Positions 12,101 through 24,000 of a stretch of DNA of 64,000 nucleotides are shown one piece after another. The notes beneath the pieces were generated by a model. It made no database searches and was not told where the DNA came from. It saw only the letters and a program-made list of their open reading frames with translations. The stretch comes from Kuschelorhynchus macadamiae (taxonomy: Eukaryota > Arthropoda > Insecta > Coleoptera > Curculionidae). Numbering within the stretch: position 1 is the stretch's first letter; each line of letters opens with the position of its first letter. The stretch spans positions 1,876,001 through 1,940,000 of the forward strand of contig JAUTXW010000561.1 of the NCBI GenBank assembly GCA_030620095.1. Reading direction: 5' to 3'. The translations under genes and the position numbers were made by a program.

Positions 12101-12730
12101 AGCTCTAACTAAAAATTCTATTTTTTATACCTCGAAAAAGATGTTTAATAACCTCCCAGTCAGTATTCGAAGCATCAGTAATTACAGATTGTTTAGAATT
12201 AGGGTTAAGAATCTAATGATCTCTGAGGCTTTTTATAGTGTCGAAGAATTTCTGTCTAAGAATTTTAATTAATGCTTCTTATGATATGTGTATATTTTGT
12301 ACTAATAATTATACTTTAGGACTTGCATATGTTAAGTGTATTAAGTATGTTATTTTAGTTTCTTTTTTTTTTTTTTTTTTTTACTTGTTGGACAGGATAT
12401 AGTATGGAAGAATCTGTTTATTGAATTTTTAATCTTGTGTATTATGTTGTTATATATTATGACTGATAATCATTGTTGCAATGTGATGTGATATATTTTT
12501 TTTCTTTTTTTAGTTTTTTTTTATGTTTTGTGCAGTTTTATACTAATGTTGTATAATTATTTTCTTTTATTGAGGAATTTGTCTTTGGGCTTTTTTGCAG
12601 TGATTTAATCATACTTGTCTCAAATTCTTTCTTGCCCATTTATTTATTTATTATTTTGATTGTTAAAATATTTATTTTTATAGCTTTGTCATTGAGTACT
12701 TTTTACTTTAGGCAATAAAGCATATTTTTT
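9185..12730 (+). mobile_element. LINE 2: ORF1 plus ORF2, RT active-site region deleted
   Basis: ORF1: a zinc finger (CFHC...CANC...YPSC, 9205-9285), then at 9303-9602 a Leu/Glu/Lys coiled coil (EKDKEISLLRKLVDEMEGKN). ORF2 from about 9945 has an APE endonuclease with LITEH (stop after it), RAPSG and GGDLNVDF, ending LSDHEAVL after a frameshift near 10480. The linker then runs to 11237, where a stop interrupts. RT fingers follow at 11286-11575 (MATVIPLFKGGDKDL, FRPIFLLPTLSK, DAQFGF). The ORF then jumps in frame from FMEEFNVAK to TNILNFK, so the palm with the YADD box is gone. The C-terminus ends at 12272. The 3' tail to about 12730 includes 'ggcaataaagcat'. Confidence 0.88.
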
Positions 12731-12774
12731 TACTTTATTGGCTTAACCTTCCAAAATCGTAAAAAGGTAAATAA

Positions 12775-15480
12775 AAAAAAAACCAATTCAAAATAAAAAT
12801 TTCAATTTTGACGAAAAATTAAATGAGATTCACAATCAAAAATTAAATGAAATTCACAATCATGAATCACAAAGTCGATCGAGTGACCTCAACCAATTAG
12901 ATGTACCAATATGACTGTTGAATCATTATCTGCAGCCATCAGGAAAAGCTGGCTCTTTGTATCTGGCCTTGACCCAAAGACATAGTGGAACACATGAAAA
13001 ATGCCCATCCAAACAGTCTGACCTAAAGCAAGACATTGTATCACCTAACCTTTGGCCTCAAGGACTTTATGTTAACCATTTTATCAATATACAGCGCCGG
13101 AGACACATGGGCCCCAGGTCGAACCGGCTAAATTGACAAACTTTGTAAATGTTGTAAGTAGTAATGTAAATAAACCACAGCTTTTATTGAATGATTTTTC
13201 TATACTTCACTTAAATGTTCAGAGGATTCGCAATAAAGTGTCTGAGCTTGAGGTGATCTTCAGGGAACAAAAATTTGACTGTTTCTGTGTCAATGAGCAC
13301 TGGCTTAATAATGATGAATTTGTAAATACACATGTTTCAGGGCGGCCTCTGGTTACTGCAGGTCTGTGAAATGCTATGGGGGTGTTGCCATATATCTAAG
13401 GGATGGCATTGAGTACCAAGTCCTAAATACTTCCAGATTTTCAGAAGAACTGAATTGTGAATTGGCAGGGGTACATTTAAAGCATACCTTGACTCAGACA
13501 ATAACTGTTTATAGATCCCAAATGGTGACTTTGGCAGATTCCTTGAACTTCTGTCCGAGATGCTCGAGAATATCGACATCTCCCAAAATATCATCATAAC
13601 AGGTGATTTTATTGTTCATTTCAGGGGCAGAGATGCTAGAGCAGTGGATCTTTGTAGTGTGTTACAAACGTATCGGCTATTTAAGACTGTTAAATTTAAT
13701 ACAAGAATTAATGCATGTATTGACAATGTGTTCTCCAATATTTCTCGTCATAACTCCTTTTGCAAACCTCTTAATCTAGATCTTTTGTCAGAACATAAAG
13801 GTGTAAAATACATTTTCTGGCATAATACTCAAAACAGACCCAAAAATAGTGACTTTCAGACCTATCTCTCCTGAAGGGCTTCTTGCCTTTTGTAATAAAT
13901 TGGAGGGAACAACCTGAAGTTTTGTCGGAGATGCTGAAGTTCATGTCAGCGACAGGTTTCAGATGTTCTTGGATGTGATTATGAGGGCAGCAGAGCAGTG
14001 TTTTCCGCTTAAATCAAGGCTGGTCCATAGTGGCTCTAAATCAATTTCTGATGCGTGGTTTGATGAGGGGCTTAGGGATATGGGTGGCAGGCTACATACT
14101 CTCTGTGACATTCATAAAATAAATCCTATCTTAGTTCCAAAAACCATAGTGAGTGAATATAGAAAAAGGTATTGCTTAGCAATTACAAAAGCCAAAAAAG
14201 AATCTTATGATTCATATATTAAAAATTGTCATTATCCCCAAGTTATGATGTGGAAGATAATCAAACAAAATTCAAGCAAAAGTCCCTCCGATCGTAGGAA
14301 CACTTTGACTGCTGAATCTTTTAACTCCTTCTTTACTAACATCGCTGAGGAAGTTATTGCAGCATTGCCAACAACCTCTGAAACTCCTGACTATTACTAT
14401 TACAAATGGATGTAGGTGAAAGTTTCACTTTTAAACAGGTTTCCTTTATAGTAGTTAGAGACAAGATATCAAATTTAAAAAACAGTCAAAGCAGTGACTG
14501 CTTTAACATAAATACCAAGCTTATTAAAAATATCAAACATCTGATAACATATCCTTTAACCAAATTAATAAATCATTGTATAAATGACGGAGTGTTCCCA
14601 AATTCTCTCTAAAATATAGGATCATTATTAGGCAAACTCTCTAAAATAATCTATCTCATTAGGTCTCTTACTCGCTATGTCTCTCAGTTCACACTGCTAG
14701 CAACATATCATGGTTATTTCTCATCAAACAGGTCCTATGCAGTCCTCAACTGGGGACACTCGTCCCATGCAAATAAAATTTTTGGACTTCAACGTAGATG
14801 TGTCCGGGTGATGGCTGTATTGGGTTATCGTGATTGTTGCAGGGGCTTGTTCAGGGAGATCAACATTCTTACCTTTCCCTCTTTATATATACTTCACTGC
14901 CTAATTTACGTCAGAGCAAATATGTCAAACTTTATATACTGTATAACTGTATAAACTGTCTCTCAGTTCACACTGCTAGCAACATATCATGGTTATTTCT
15001 CATCAAACAGGTCCTATGCAGTCCTCAACTGGGGACACTCGTCCCATGCAAATAAAATTTTTGGACTTCAACGTAGATGTGTCCGGGTGATGGCTGGATT
15101 GGGTTATCGTGATTGTTGCAGGGGCTTGTTCAGGGAGATCAACATTCTTACCTTTCCCTCTTTATATATACTTCACTGCCTAATTTACGTCAGAGCAAAT
15201 ATGTCAAACTTTATATTCCATGCTGATGTTCATATTATCAAACAAGGGGTAGAGATAATATAATACCAGTATTCTATAGACTTGTACGGATCAGAAGAGG
15301 TACTGATTACTTCTGCGCTAAATATTATAATACACTCTCAGTTAATATCAGACAGTTGGAAGACAAAGTATTCTTTGCTAAGGTCAGGTCTTATCTAGTG
15401 TAGGAGGTCTTCTATACAACTGAGGATTACCTCAAAAGCAATTTTAACAGGTTGTTTTTAAATTTTTTAAAATATATGAC
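12775..15480 (+). mobile_element. LINE 3: endonuclease-bearing LINE with RT core missing
   Basis: 12775-13135 is the end of ORF1. From about 13135 the APE endonuclease starts (FSILHLNVQRIRNKVSEL) and continues in several frames: CVNEHWL, YGGVAIYLRDG, IIITGDFIVHF, ACIDNVFSN and LSEHKGV. 13963-14415 is the linker (LAITKAKKESYDSYIKN, LTAESFNSFFTNIAEE). 14406-14612 is the start of the RT domain. It then breaks and resumes near 14640 with C-terminal sequence (YAVLNWGHSSHANKIFGLQR), which is duplicated in tandem. The RT palm is absent. The tail runs to about 15480. Confidence 0.82.
14681..15217 (+). repeat. Recent tandem duplication, 279-bp period
   Basis: 14681-14938 is repeated at 14960-15217 almost base for base; I noticed one difference (gctgtat versus gctggat). 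The units encode the same LINE C-terminal piece. A 21-bp joint (about 14939-14959) separates them. The near identity contrasts with the decayed LINE around it, so the duplication is much younger than the insertion, or it is an assembly artefact. Confidence 0.9.
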
Positions 15481-15529
15481 GCAATAAAAATATTTACATA
15501 TATTTACCTAGTTGACAAACAAAAAAATT

Positions 15530-15955
15530 AAATACAAATAAAAATAAAACTATAACCTGTCAGCACAGTGAAAATACATTAAATAATAGAGAAAAACAAG
15601 TCATTCGTCATCATCTAGTCAATATATAAATGGTATAACTAAAATAAAAAGTGTACAATAAAATTAAAATACTACATACTTAAAAGCAAATAAATAGTAC
15701 ATATAAGATTTTAGACAAACAAGAACATACTTATACCACTAGACCTAATTTAAGTGAAGAGGCAGAAAGTACACAGGAATACAAGAGATGCAAATGAAAA
15801 ATTTTAAAATCGGTCATTGAAAAATGCAGATACCTCATAGAATGCTTTCTCAATTAGCAGTCTTTTAACTTCCCTTCTGAATATTTTTCTTTCTGATTCA
15901 GTGACCTTTATATTTAATGGAGGATGATTAAACAGTTTTCTGCTGCTAAAGATAA
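15530..15955 (-). mobile_element. LINE 3' end, minus strand
   Basis: Reading the minus strand from 15955 down gives SSRKLFNHPPLNIKV and FRREVKRLLIEKAFYEV, the usual C-terminal end of the LINE ORF2 proteins seen elsewhere here, followed by an AT-rich tail. It is joined head to head with the + strand LINE starting at 15956. Confidence 0.7.
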
Positions 15956-16900
15956 TGGAATTCCTTACCAAAGTAGTCGATGGTACAGGTAGCGCAACAT
16001 TATGTGTTTGTCGAGTACTGTACTGTAATAGAACTCAAATAGTGAGGTATTTGTTTTCGGCAGAGAGAAGTGATAATATTGGTGTTCCACAGGGCTCAAT
16101 CCTGGGCCCAGTTCTCTTTTTAGTATATATCAATGACCTACCTATCAAGAGTATACCTAAATACACTCTATTTGTTGACGACACGACTTATTATTATCTT
16201 TTGCTGATAAAACATTAAAGAACTCTTTGGGAGGATCTGTGGCTGCGTAGGACCAGGCTGAGCTGTGGTTCTGCTCTAACAGGCTGTTGCTTAACAGGGT
16301 TAAAATCGGTAGAATGATATTTTCTATGCGAGAGTTCCCTGAAAATGACGACCAGGAAAACTCTCAGGCAAAATTTTTGGGAGTCTTGCTAGACTCAGGG
16401 CTACAATGGGGTCCACACAGAAATGCTGTTGCTGGTAGATTAAATCAGGGAATATATGCTCTACGGTACTTATCATCCTGTGTTTCTCCAAACATCTTGA
16501 GAATAGCTTACTTTGCTCTTTTCCAGTCGCATGTCTCATATGCAATCCTCGCTTGGGGACGCTCCTCAGGAGTTCATAGACTGTTTGCCCTCCAAAGGAG
16601 AGCAGTGAGGATTCTCGCTCATCTGAATTATCAGGATGTCTTTGCTTCATTGGGAATATTTACCGTACCATGCTTATATAGTCTAGAAAATCTTTTATTT
16701 GCCAAACGGAGCACCACCTACCTGCTTCATGATGAAATACATGAGTATGATGCAAGAGGTAAAAGGAACCTTGTACCCCTTTACTGGCATCTGAAGAAGT
16801 GTCAGGAAGGACCGGGATTTTGGTCCATAAAATTTTTTAACGCCGGTAATCTAAACAATTCTTTTACCAGATGTATTTGACGTTATTAAATAAATTTAAA
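15956..16900 (+). mobile_element. LINE 4: RT palm and C-terminus
   Basis: 15956-16218 has NIGVPQGSILGPVLFLVYIN and FVDDTTYY. This is the RT active-site block, with Val in place of the usual Ala in FADD. A stop at 16216-16218 follows. 16287-16880 carries the thumb and C-terminal part (QAKFLGVLLDSGLQWG, YAILAWGRSSGVHRLF, LQRRAVRILAHL). The 5' half is missing. Confidence 0.82.
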
Positions 16901-16904
16901 TTGA

Positions 16905-17745
16905 AATTATGCCCTTACATTGAGGATTTATAGAACAATTTTAATAATCTACTACACATTGCCATTTCTAAGATTTTGGAGAAAGGGGGAATGAGGCTTA
17001 TTGGCCGATAACTTTCAACAAGAGTTGGATCACCCTTTTTATATAAAGGTTTCACAAGGGCTAATTTCACATTTTTAGGGAAAGTACCATATTTAAAATT
17101 TATTATTTATTAAATTATTAATAATGTGACACAAGGGACCAGCAAGCTCCTCTGTACATTTCTTTACAATATTAGAAGATATTTCATCATGTCCTGAGCT
17201 CATCTAATTTTTTAGTTTTGAAATGGGACCCAATATTTCGGGCTCCTTTACGGGACTGAGAAAAAATGAATTCCTATTAGCAATGTGATAGGTGCTTTTT
17301 GGGGTAGATTCTTTAAGTGGTTTGGAGCTGCATGTGTGACAAAGTTGTTAAAATTTTGACATGTACTATTTGGATCTCCAAGAATCTGACAGTCACTACA
17401 CTTAGCAGGTGCTCCCTTTACTTCTCTTACTAATTGCCAAATACATTTCGATTTATTGTCAGCATTATTTATACAATCTCGATATCGTGATGCCCTATCT
17501 TCTTTTTGTACATTTCAGAAAAGCCCTTACCAGCTCTGTCCAGAACTAACAGGATGTCCAGTTGATTTTTGCGTGTAACTATCTCTGGACCCTGATCGCA
17601 CAATACTAACCTAAGTTTTGGCTTTATTTGCCTAATGGGAAAACAATAATTAAAGACATCCAGAAGAGTATTCATGAAACATTCCCACTGAGATTCTACA
17701 AGAGTCTCTGGTTGTAGATAGGTAAATGATAAAAATAAAATTAAA
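16905..17745 (-). mobile_element. LINE 5 fragment, minus strand
   Basis: On the minus strand, 17792-17469 is an open linker segment with FMNTLLDVFNYCFPIRQ, typical of the region between endonuclease and RT. Further down, about 17100-16940, the RT finger block reads VKPLYKKGDPTLVESYRP, then ISLIPPFSKILE. It is fused back to back with the + strand LINE that starts near 17746. Confidence 0.75.
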
Positions 17746-19700
17746 ATGGCTTGGTCAATATTAAATTCTTCTACAAACAAAAAAATGTCCAAAGTAAACA
17801 GTTCTATAACGAATGTAAATGGATGTCTTATTGAAGACCCATTTGAGATAACAGAAGTTTTTAGTGCAAGCTTTGATCTTGGTTTTCAGCAATTAGACCG
17901 TATGCCTCAAATAACTAATACTTGTCAACATAGCTTATTTCTATCGCCTGTAGATAAACATGAAGTGTCCAACATAATCATGAAGCTCCCTAACAAGATT
18001 TTAGCTGGTATTGATCAGGTACCAGTCTTGATTTTAAAACATGTCTCTGATTTTATTAGTGAGCCATTAACTGACATCATTAATCTTCCTGACAGGAGTT
18101 TTTCCTTCTAGGCTAAAGGGTGCAAAAATTATGCAAATTTATAAAAAAGGAGACCTTCATTCGGCAAACAACTATAAGCCAGTGCCTCTTTTGCCTTCTA
18201 TTTTGAAGGTGTTTGAGAGATCTATCTACAACCGACTCATGTCTTTTGTAGTCACAAACAAAATCTTAACAAAATGACAATATGGATTTTTGCCCAAAAT
18301 ATCCACTGAATTTGCTATCTTTAGAACAATTGCATTCATAATGAACGAAATTGATAAACGTAAGAGAGTCGCCGGGATGTACTTCGATCTCTCAAAAGCC
18401 TTCGATAAAATAAAGCATGCCTTTCTTGTTCAGAAGCTTCAGGGTTATGGCATTCATGGTACAGCTTCATCCCTTATAAAATCCTACTTAACCACCAGGA
18501 CTCAGGTTGTCTGTACAAATAGGAAAAGGTGTGGATTATTTTTCTCAACCAACAGAACTTCAACTGGGTTTTCCACAGGGATCTATTCGGGGCCCGCTCC
18601 TGTTCTTGCTTTATGTGAATAGTCTTGGGGATGGAGTGCACTCTGGAGTTACTTGTCAGTATGCAGATGATACATCTGTGATATTGTCAGGTGATCTCTT
18701 GGGGGCTCTCGCAGGACTGTTCACATGCAGCTGAGCAGGTAAGTGGATGGTGTCTGGAGAATAATCTCAACTTAAATGCCAGCAAGACTGGCTTGCTGGA
18801 ATTTTATAAGGCTTCTGCTCCTCTACATTGTATATATATATATGTAAAGCTGGATCATAAATATATCCCAATGGTACAGAGTTTAAAGCTTCTGAGTGTA
18901 CAACTTGATGCTTCTTTGAGATGGGATTGTCACCAATAATTTAACTTCGAAACTAAACAGCTTATGTGGTCTCATACGCAGACTTAGGGAACAATTATTT
19001 CTGGAGAGTATAAGAATGTTTTATTTTGCAAGCATACAGTCAGCAATTGTCTATGGAATTTTATTTTGGAATTCATCCAAAAATGCTTAAACCATCTTCA
19101 GATGTCAGAAACGTATTATTTGATGCATTTTCAGGTTCATCCGAGAACTTCATGTAGGCCTTTTTTTGCCAAATTCAGGGTACTGACACTACCTTCCCTG
19201 TATTTCTTATCTTTGGTAAGTTTTTTTAAAGGACACCAACACTTATTTCTTACAAATGCAGATGGTTATGCTGAGACTATGTCTGTTGTGACCAGAAACA
19301 GAGATAAGCTTAATATTCCAGCTCACAATTCTACATACTTTCAACTCGGCCCGGTGTACAGAGCAGTCAAGGCGTTTAGGTTGTTACCATATGACATACA
19401 ACAAATTAATAATTTTAAAAAATTTCGCAAACGTGTGACCAATTTCTTTCTTGAAAAATGCTATTATTCATTTGGTTTTGATTTTTAATCAGAAGCTGTA
19501 AGTTTTAAAGTGTTGTGATCAGTCTTGTTCTACTATTCTCAGTATAATCTTAAGTTTTTAAAAGTTATGTTTTTTAGAAATCCATATTTCATATATTGTT
19601 TTTATTATTTATACAATATACTATTGTATCTGCAGTTTTTGACGTTGCTTTGTCACCATTTATTGTGATTGTTTGGCAATAAAGAATATGAGTATGAGTA
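17746..19700 (+). mobile_element. LINE 6: most complete RT region of the cluster
   Basis: The RT blocks appear in order but in shifting frames: PSRLKGAKIMQIYKKGD (about 18110-18150), MYFDLSKAFDKIKHAF (18379-18426), FPQGSIRGPLLFLLYVN (about 18567-18620) and CQYADDTSVIL (about 18655-18690), the intact YADD active site. The thumb region and C-terminus follow to 19488 (YRAVKAFRLLPYDIQQINN). The 3' tail holds 'tggcaataaagaatatgagt' at about 19675. Frameshifts and stops near 18110, 18277 and 18939 show it is inactive. The endonuclease is missing. Confidence 0.85.
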
Positions 19701-19716
19701 AAACTAAGATAAAGTT

Positions 19717-19830
19717 AAAAAGATAATTTTGTAGGGTACTTCTGAACCCTGTCAATTGACTTAGTAATGTGGACTCAGTCAATTGGAGGGTTCAGGAGAA
19801 GTTCCTTAAAAAATTATCTTTTTAGTCTGG
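19717..19830. repeat. Imperfect inverted repeat (hairpin), arms about 45 bp
   Basis: The left arm (19717-19761) contains 'aaaaagataatttt', 'cttctgaaccc' and 'gtcaattgac'. The right arm (19779-19826) repeats these in reverse complement with small gaps. The loop is about 17 bp. It sits exactly between the end of LINE 6 and the next LINE fragment. Confidence 0.75.
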
Positions 19831-19839
19831 CACCAATAT

Positions 19840-20110
19840 GGTGGATTTTATATGTATAGAAAGGTGTAAAATGTTAGGTTTTTAGACACCAGAGTCCCGA
19901 AGACAATCTCAGGATCTAGTGATTTTTTATAAGTTGGTCAATGGTTTGATAGATGTACCACACTTGTTACAGCTTCTAAACTTCAATTAGCATGGTCGTC
20001 CATACCATATATGCAGCCATGATCTTGACCTTAGATGATTTCTGCCATCCTAAGCACAGAATTCAAAGATTTAACAACAACTGTTATATGTTAGAACAAT
20101 TTTTGTTGTT
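19840..20110 (+). mobile_element. LINE C-terminal fragment
   Basis: A + strand translation near 19895-19980 gives RRQSQDLVIFYKLVNGLI and DVPHLLQLLNF, a typical LINE ORF2 C-terminal segment, with frame breaks after it. Confidence 0.55.
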
Positions 20111-20430
20111 GTATCATCAGCAAAGAAAGTGAATTCTTATTCTTATTTATAAATATTAGAAAAAGGATACATCCTAAGATTCAACCCTGCGGTACCCCAA
20201 TATCAACAACTCTCCTCATTGGTGATACCCCACCAAGCTTAACTATCTGTTGAAGATCTTTTAAATATGACTGCAGCAGCTTGATGTTTTTACTAAATTT
20301 ATAATATTTTAACTTATTCAGGAGAAGTTTGTGTAATATGCATTCAAAGGCCTTTCTCAAGTCACAATACAAAACACAGCGTTGTTCTCCAAGTTGTTGA
20401 TGGAGTGTTGACAACTCAAACTCAAATATA
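20110..20430 (-). mobile_element. LINE C fragment (left outer arm), RT palm
   Basis: Minus-strand reading from 20414 gives VLYCDLRKAFECILHKLL, then YLKDLQQIVKLGGVSPMRR and VVDIGVPQG, the RT palm up to the VPQG block, followed by FLIFIN with frame breaks. Part of this sequence recurs in inverted orientation at 37185-37330. Confidence 0.78.
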
Positions 20431-21745
20431 CTTTATGGTTAAAAAAACATATAGTCCTTGTCAACAAAGTAAGCTCTATAAAAATAAAAATATTAGTCAT
20501 TGGAAAAATACATTATAAACTAAGTAACTACATGTTATACAAAAAGGTACAAATAAAACCGTACTAAAATCTACCATTGAATATATAATATAATGAAAGT
20601 GACATTACAATTTTAAACATTCTATATTTCTAAATATTTGTGGGAGGTGATTGTGCATTTTTTTACTTTCATATAAAATTGAGTATTTTACTAAGGTTGT
20701 TCCAGGGATAGGAATTGGGAGGTTCAAATTCTGTCTAGTATTAAAGGCCCTTTCAGTTATTAAATGCCCATGTTTTTTAGGTATGAGAGATACACATGCA
20801 ATTATTAAAACGCCAGTAAGTGTTAAAATTTTATATCTCACAAAAAGTGGTTTGCAATGGTTTTGGGCCCCAGCCTCTTACAACTTTTTCATTTAGTTTA
20901 TTTATGTGGTTAATAAATTTTAAGTTATTATCAATGTGTATTCCCAAAAATGTCGTATTTGATTTTTTTTCGACCTTAGTATCAGATAGGTAAAGATTAT
21001 CAAAGTTAAACTTAAACGTTAAAATATTAGTTTTGGATACATTAAAACTAAGGTGATTCTCATCACACCATTTCTTAATTAAGATCAGATCTCTTGAGAT
21101 GTTTTCTTTCAACAGGTCTTCATTTTTCTTCGCTAGACAATGGTAATATCGTCCGCAAACAATGTAAAAGTTTCGTTTATGTTAAGGTCTGTTAAGTCGT
21201 TAATGTATAATAGAAATAAAATTAGACCCAAGACAGATCTTTGTGGCACCCCACAAGAAATTATAGTTGAACTAGACATATTCTCTCCTTAGCTACCTAA
21301 TTTTATCCAGATTCATTATGCCCTGAACTGTATTCCTTCCCACCCTAAAACCATACTGGTTGAGTATATAAGTTATTACTTTTCCTATTTATCCTATCAC
21401 CTGTTTAAAAAATAAGCATAACAACAGATGTTTTGAGCACCCTAGGAAAGATGCTCTCTTTAAAACTAGTGTTAATCAATTTAGGAAGATGTACAATTAT
21501 TAAATTTTTTATCATATTTAATATTGATAGAAAGGTTTTTATTTTTGATTTCATCAATTACCCCTTTTACTGAGTTAAATCTTCATTAAACAAAAAGAAT
21601 GCTAAAGATGATGAGGGTCCATCCAAACTTTTCATGTTTTTGAGAGGGTCAATGGGTAAAAATTGATTTTCTTTGGTGAAATTTCAGTATTAAGTGAAAT
21701 ATTTTTTCCATGACTTTTGACAATATTCAAGTTGCATTTCATAAT
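20431..21745 (-). mobile_element. LINE B (left outer arm)
   Basis: Minus-strand LINE ORF2 pieces. About 21720-21570 is a linker (MKSLDGPSSSLAFFLFNE). 21480-21290 is the RT finger and QYGF block. About 21250-21120 is the RT palm. 21112-20831 reads ENISRDLILIKKWCDENHLS through LGIHIDNNLKFINHINKL. 20841-20605 is the C-terminus. The 3' tail (20600-20431) reads 'ataaagtatatttgagtttg' on the minus strand. It is an inverted relative of 35830-37180. Confidence 0.82.
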
Positions 21746-23405
21746 AGGTTTTTTGCTGATTAAATTAATTTATTTATCATATCATTTAGTTATGATAATA
21801 ATCATTGTAGGTTTTAACAAGTCGATCAGTCACTCCCCTAAATCCGTAATTTGTATAGTGTGGCCTTTCATAAAAAAGATGTCTGTTTCGAATTATTCTC
21901 ATTGGAGCTTTGAAATAAATTCTCGGTAAAAGTTCACTACTTTCGATCATTTCGTTTACTAGCTTAAAAAGAAAAAACATCATCGCGTTACGCCGTCTCC
22001 TTTCTAGCGTGTCTAAACCAACCAAGAGAGTTCTTCCTTGATAAGGAATATCTGTATAAGGAAAATGCATTTTAAATAAAAGAAATTTGCAGAATTTATT
22101 TTGTAGATTTTCAAGGCGTTTGATATGTAAATTGTAATAAGGAGACCACAATATACAATTATACTCAAGAAAACTATGAATTAAACAATTGTACAAGGTT
22201 TTCAAAGCTTTGGTATCATTAATATTATCACAGTTTCTTCTGATAAAACCTAACATTCTGTAGCTTTTTAGTATGATGTTATCTACATGTGCATTAAAAT
22301 TGAGTTGTGTATCAAAAATCACTCCCAAATTAAGTTTGTCCTTTTTTTGGACAATTTAATACAGTTTTTGTAAATTTTAAGTCTTCCCTATTGCCTGCTC
22401 TGTTATAATGTCTTACTATTTGCTTAAAAAACCAAATGCTCTCTCATATCCCCAAGCACCTTGTTAAAATAAGGCACACTATTACTTGGTCCAGATTTAA
22501 CAACATACATTATCTCAGGAAATAATTGCAAGTAAGCCAATTTTAATTGTCCCATAAATATATTAAATTTTATTTCTATGTGATTATCTACATTTAGCCC
22601 AAAGATTGTTTTTTTATGATATTATAAAATTTATACAAACCATGTTGTGTTACCGATTTGAATACCTTCTGCTGCTGAGTCTCAATGGCTAATAAAGGCA
22701 AAAAAAATCAATACCTGCCCTAAATGATATCAGAAAAATACAGTCAATAAGCTGAGTTGAGTTGGAATCAACACTGACGTTCATGAAAATGTAATCCAGG
22801 TAGGAGTCTCCCTGTGTTGCCCCTGAGGCAAATCTGTTGATTCGAATCCATAGCTTTTAAACAAATTGCAGAAATCTGATGTTTCCTGCTGCTCCGTTCA
22901 GAGCGAGACATTGAAGTCATCCACCAGAACAACGCTCTCAACTGCACTAGTGATTTCTAAAATATTCTTCATTTTAGACAAGAAGGGGCCCTATAAATAA
23001 TAATTGTTTTTTCGATATTCGGAAGGGAAAATATATCTACTTTATTAAATTTAAATTTGACAGAGTTACTAACCAATAGAGCTGTCCCACCCTCTTTGTA
23101 ATCTCTATGGAATGATAATACTCCTAAGGTATAACTAGTCAAACTAAATTTTTTTTTATCACAGAGAAATAAATGCTTTTAGTTGATCAATTTTATTTCT
23201 TGCTGATCTAATATTATAATACAAAATTGTAACTTGTACTGCTGTTTGGCAGTTTATCTTCTTTTCAGAGATGGCTGGAGTTAGTAGTAGAGGTTTTAAA
23301 AGTTATTTACTTTTACTCCAATTGGCCAAAAGTTACCTAGTTGGAATGAACTGCATATATGATTTTTTTGGTTTTCAGTTTTTCACAGACAATTCCTTTT
23401 TCCAT
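21746..23405 (-). mobile_element. LINE A (left outer arm)
   Basis: The minus strand carries the 5' part of the endonuclease region (23405-22730), a gap, and then the ORF2 C-terminus at 22328-21786. That ORF has GVIFDTQLNFNAHVDN, LKTLYNCLIHSFLEYNCILW and LVGLDTLERRRRNAMMFFLF, with an open frame of 180 residues. The RT core is missing. An inverted relative lies at 31487-31910 and 34370-35820. Confidence 0.82.
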
Positions 23406-24000
23406 TTTACGTCATAAAGTTAATAATTTTATTGAGAGAATTATCAGTCGCCAGGCCTATCCAGCATATTCAGATCATCTTTCTTTGATTGGATTTCTAG
23501 ACTACTTTCCAGAAAAAAAGGCATTTGTGATACCTTTACACAGAAAATGAGAATCATCATGTATCAGTAACTACATCTATTGCCTTACCTTTACACAGAA
23601 AATGAGAATCATCATGTATCAGTAACTACATCTATTGCCTTCTTGTCAGTTTTTTCAAGGGTTTTTGAAAAAACTTTTCGAAAAAGACTAATGCACTTTT
23701 TGAATTATTTTAAAATCCTGACAAATAGACAGTTTGGTTTTACTGCTAAAAACTCAACCATTGATGCAGTCCTATCAATATACTTGAAAATATTTCAACA
23801 GTAAGTATATATATTTTCTTTAGTAGGAATATTTTATGACTTTACAAAGTCTGACACTATTAACCTCGAAATACTTTTGAACAATCTCAAACAATATGGA
23901 ATAAGGGGACCAGCTTACAACGTGATAAAAACCAATTTGCCAGGTAGAACCCATAAAATGTCTACCACAGGACAGTGTGTTAGACCCTGTTCTGATTCAA
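23406..24000 (+). mobile_element. LINE RT fragment, plus strand
   Basis: Pieces of ORF2: YSDHLSLIGFLDYFPEKKAF (about 23470-23520), FLSVFSRVFEKTFRKRLMHF through NRQFGFTAKNSTIDAVLSI (to 23804), then FYDFTKSDTINLEILLNNL (about 23830-23890). The RT fingers and the start of the palm are present; the catalytic YADD is not. It contains a 55-bp tandem duplication. Confidence 0.75.
23531..23640 (+). repeat. Exact 55-bp tandem duplication
   Basis: 23531-23585 is repeated at 23586-23640 (starting 'tacctttacacagaaaatga'), without a difference that I can see. It splits the LINE reading frame. Confidence 0.9.
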
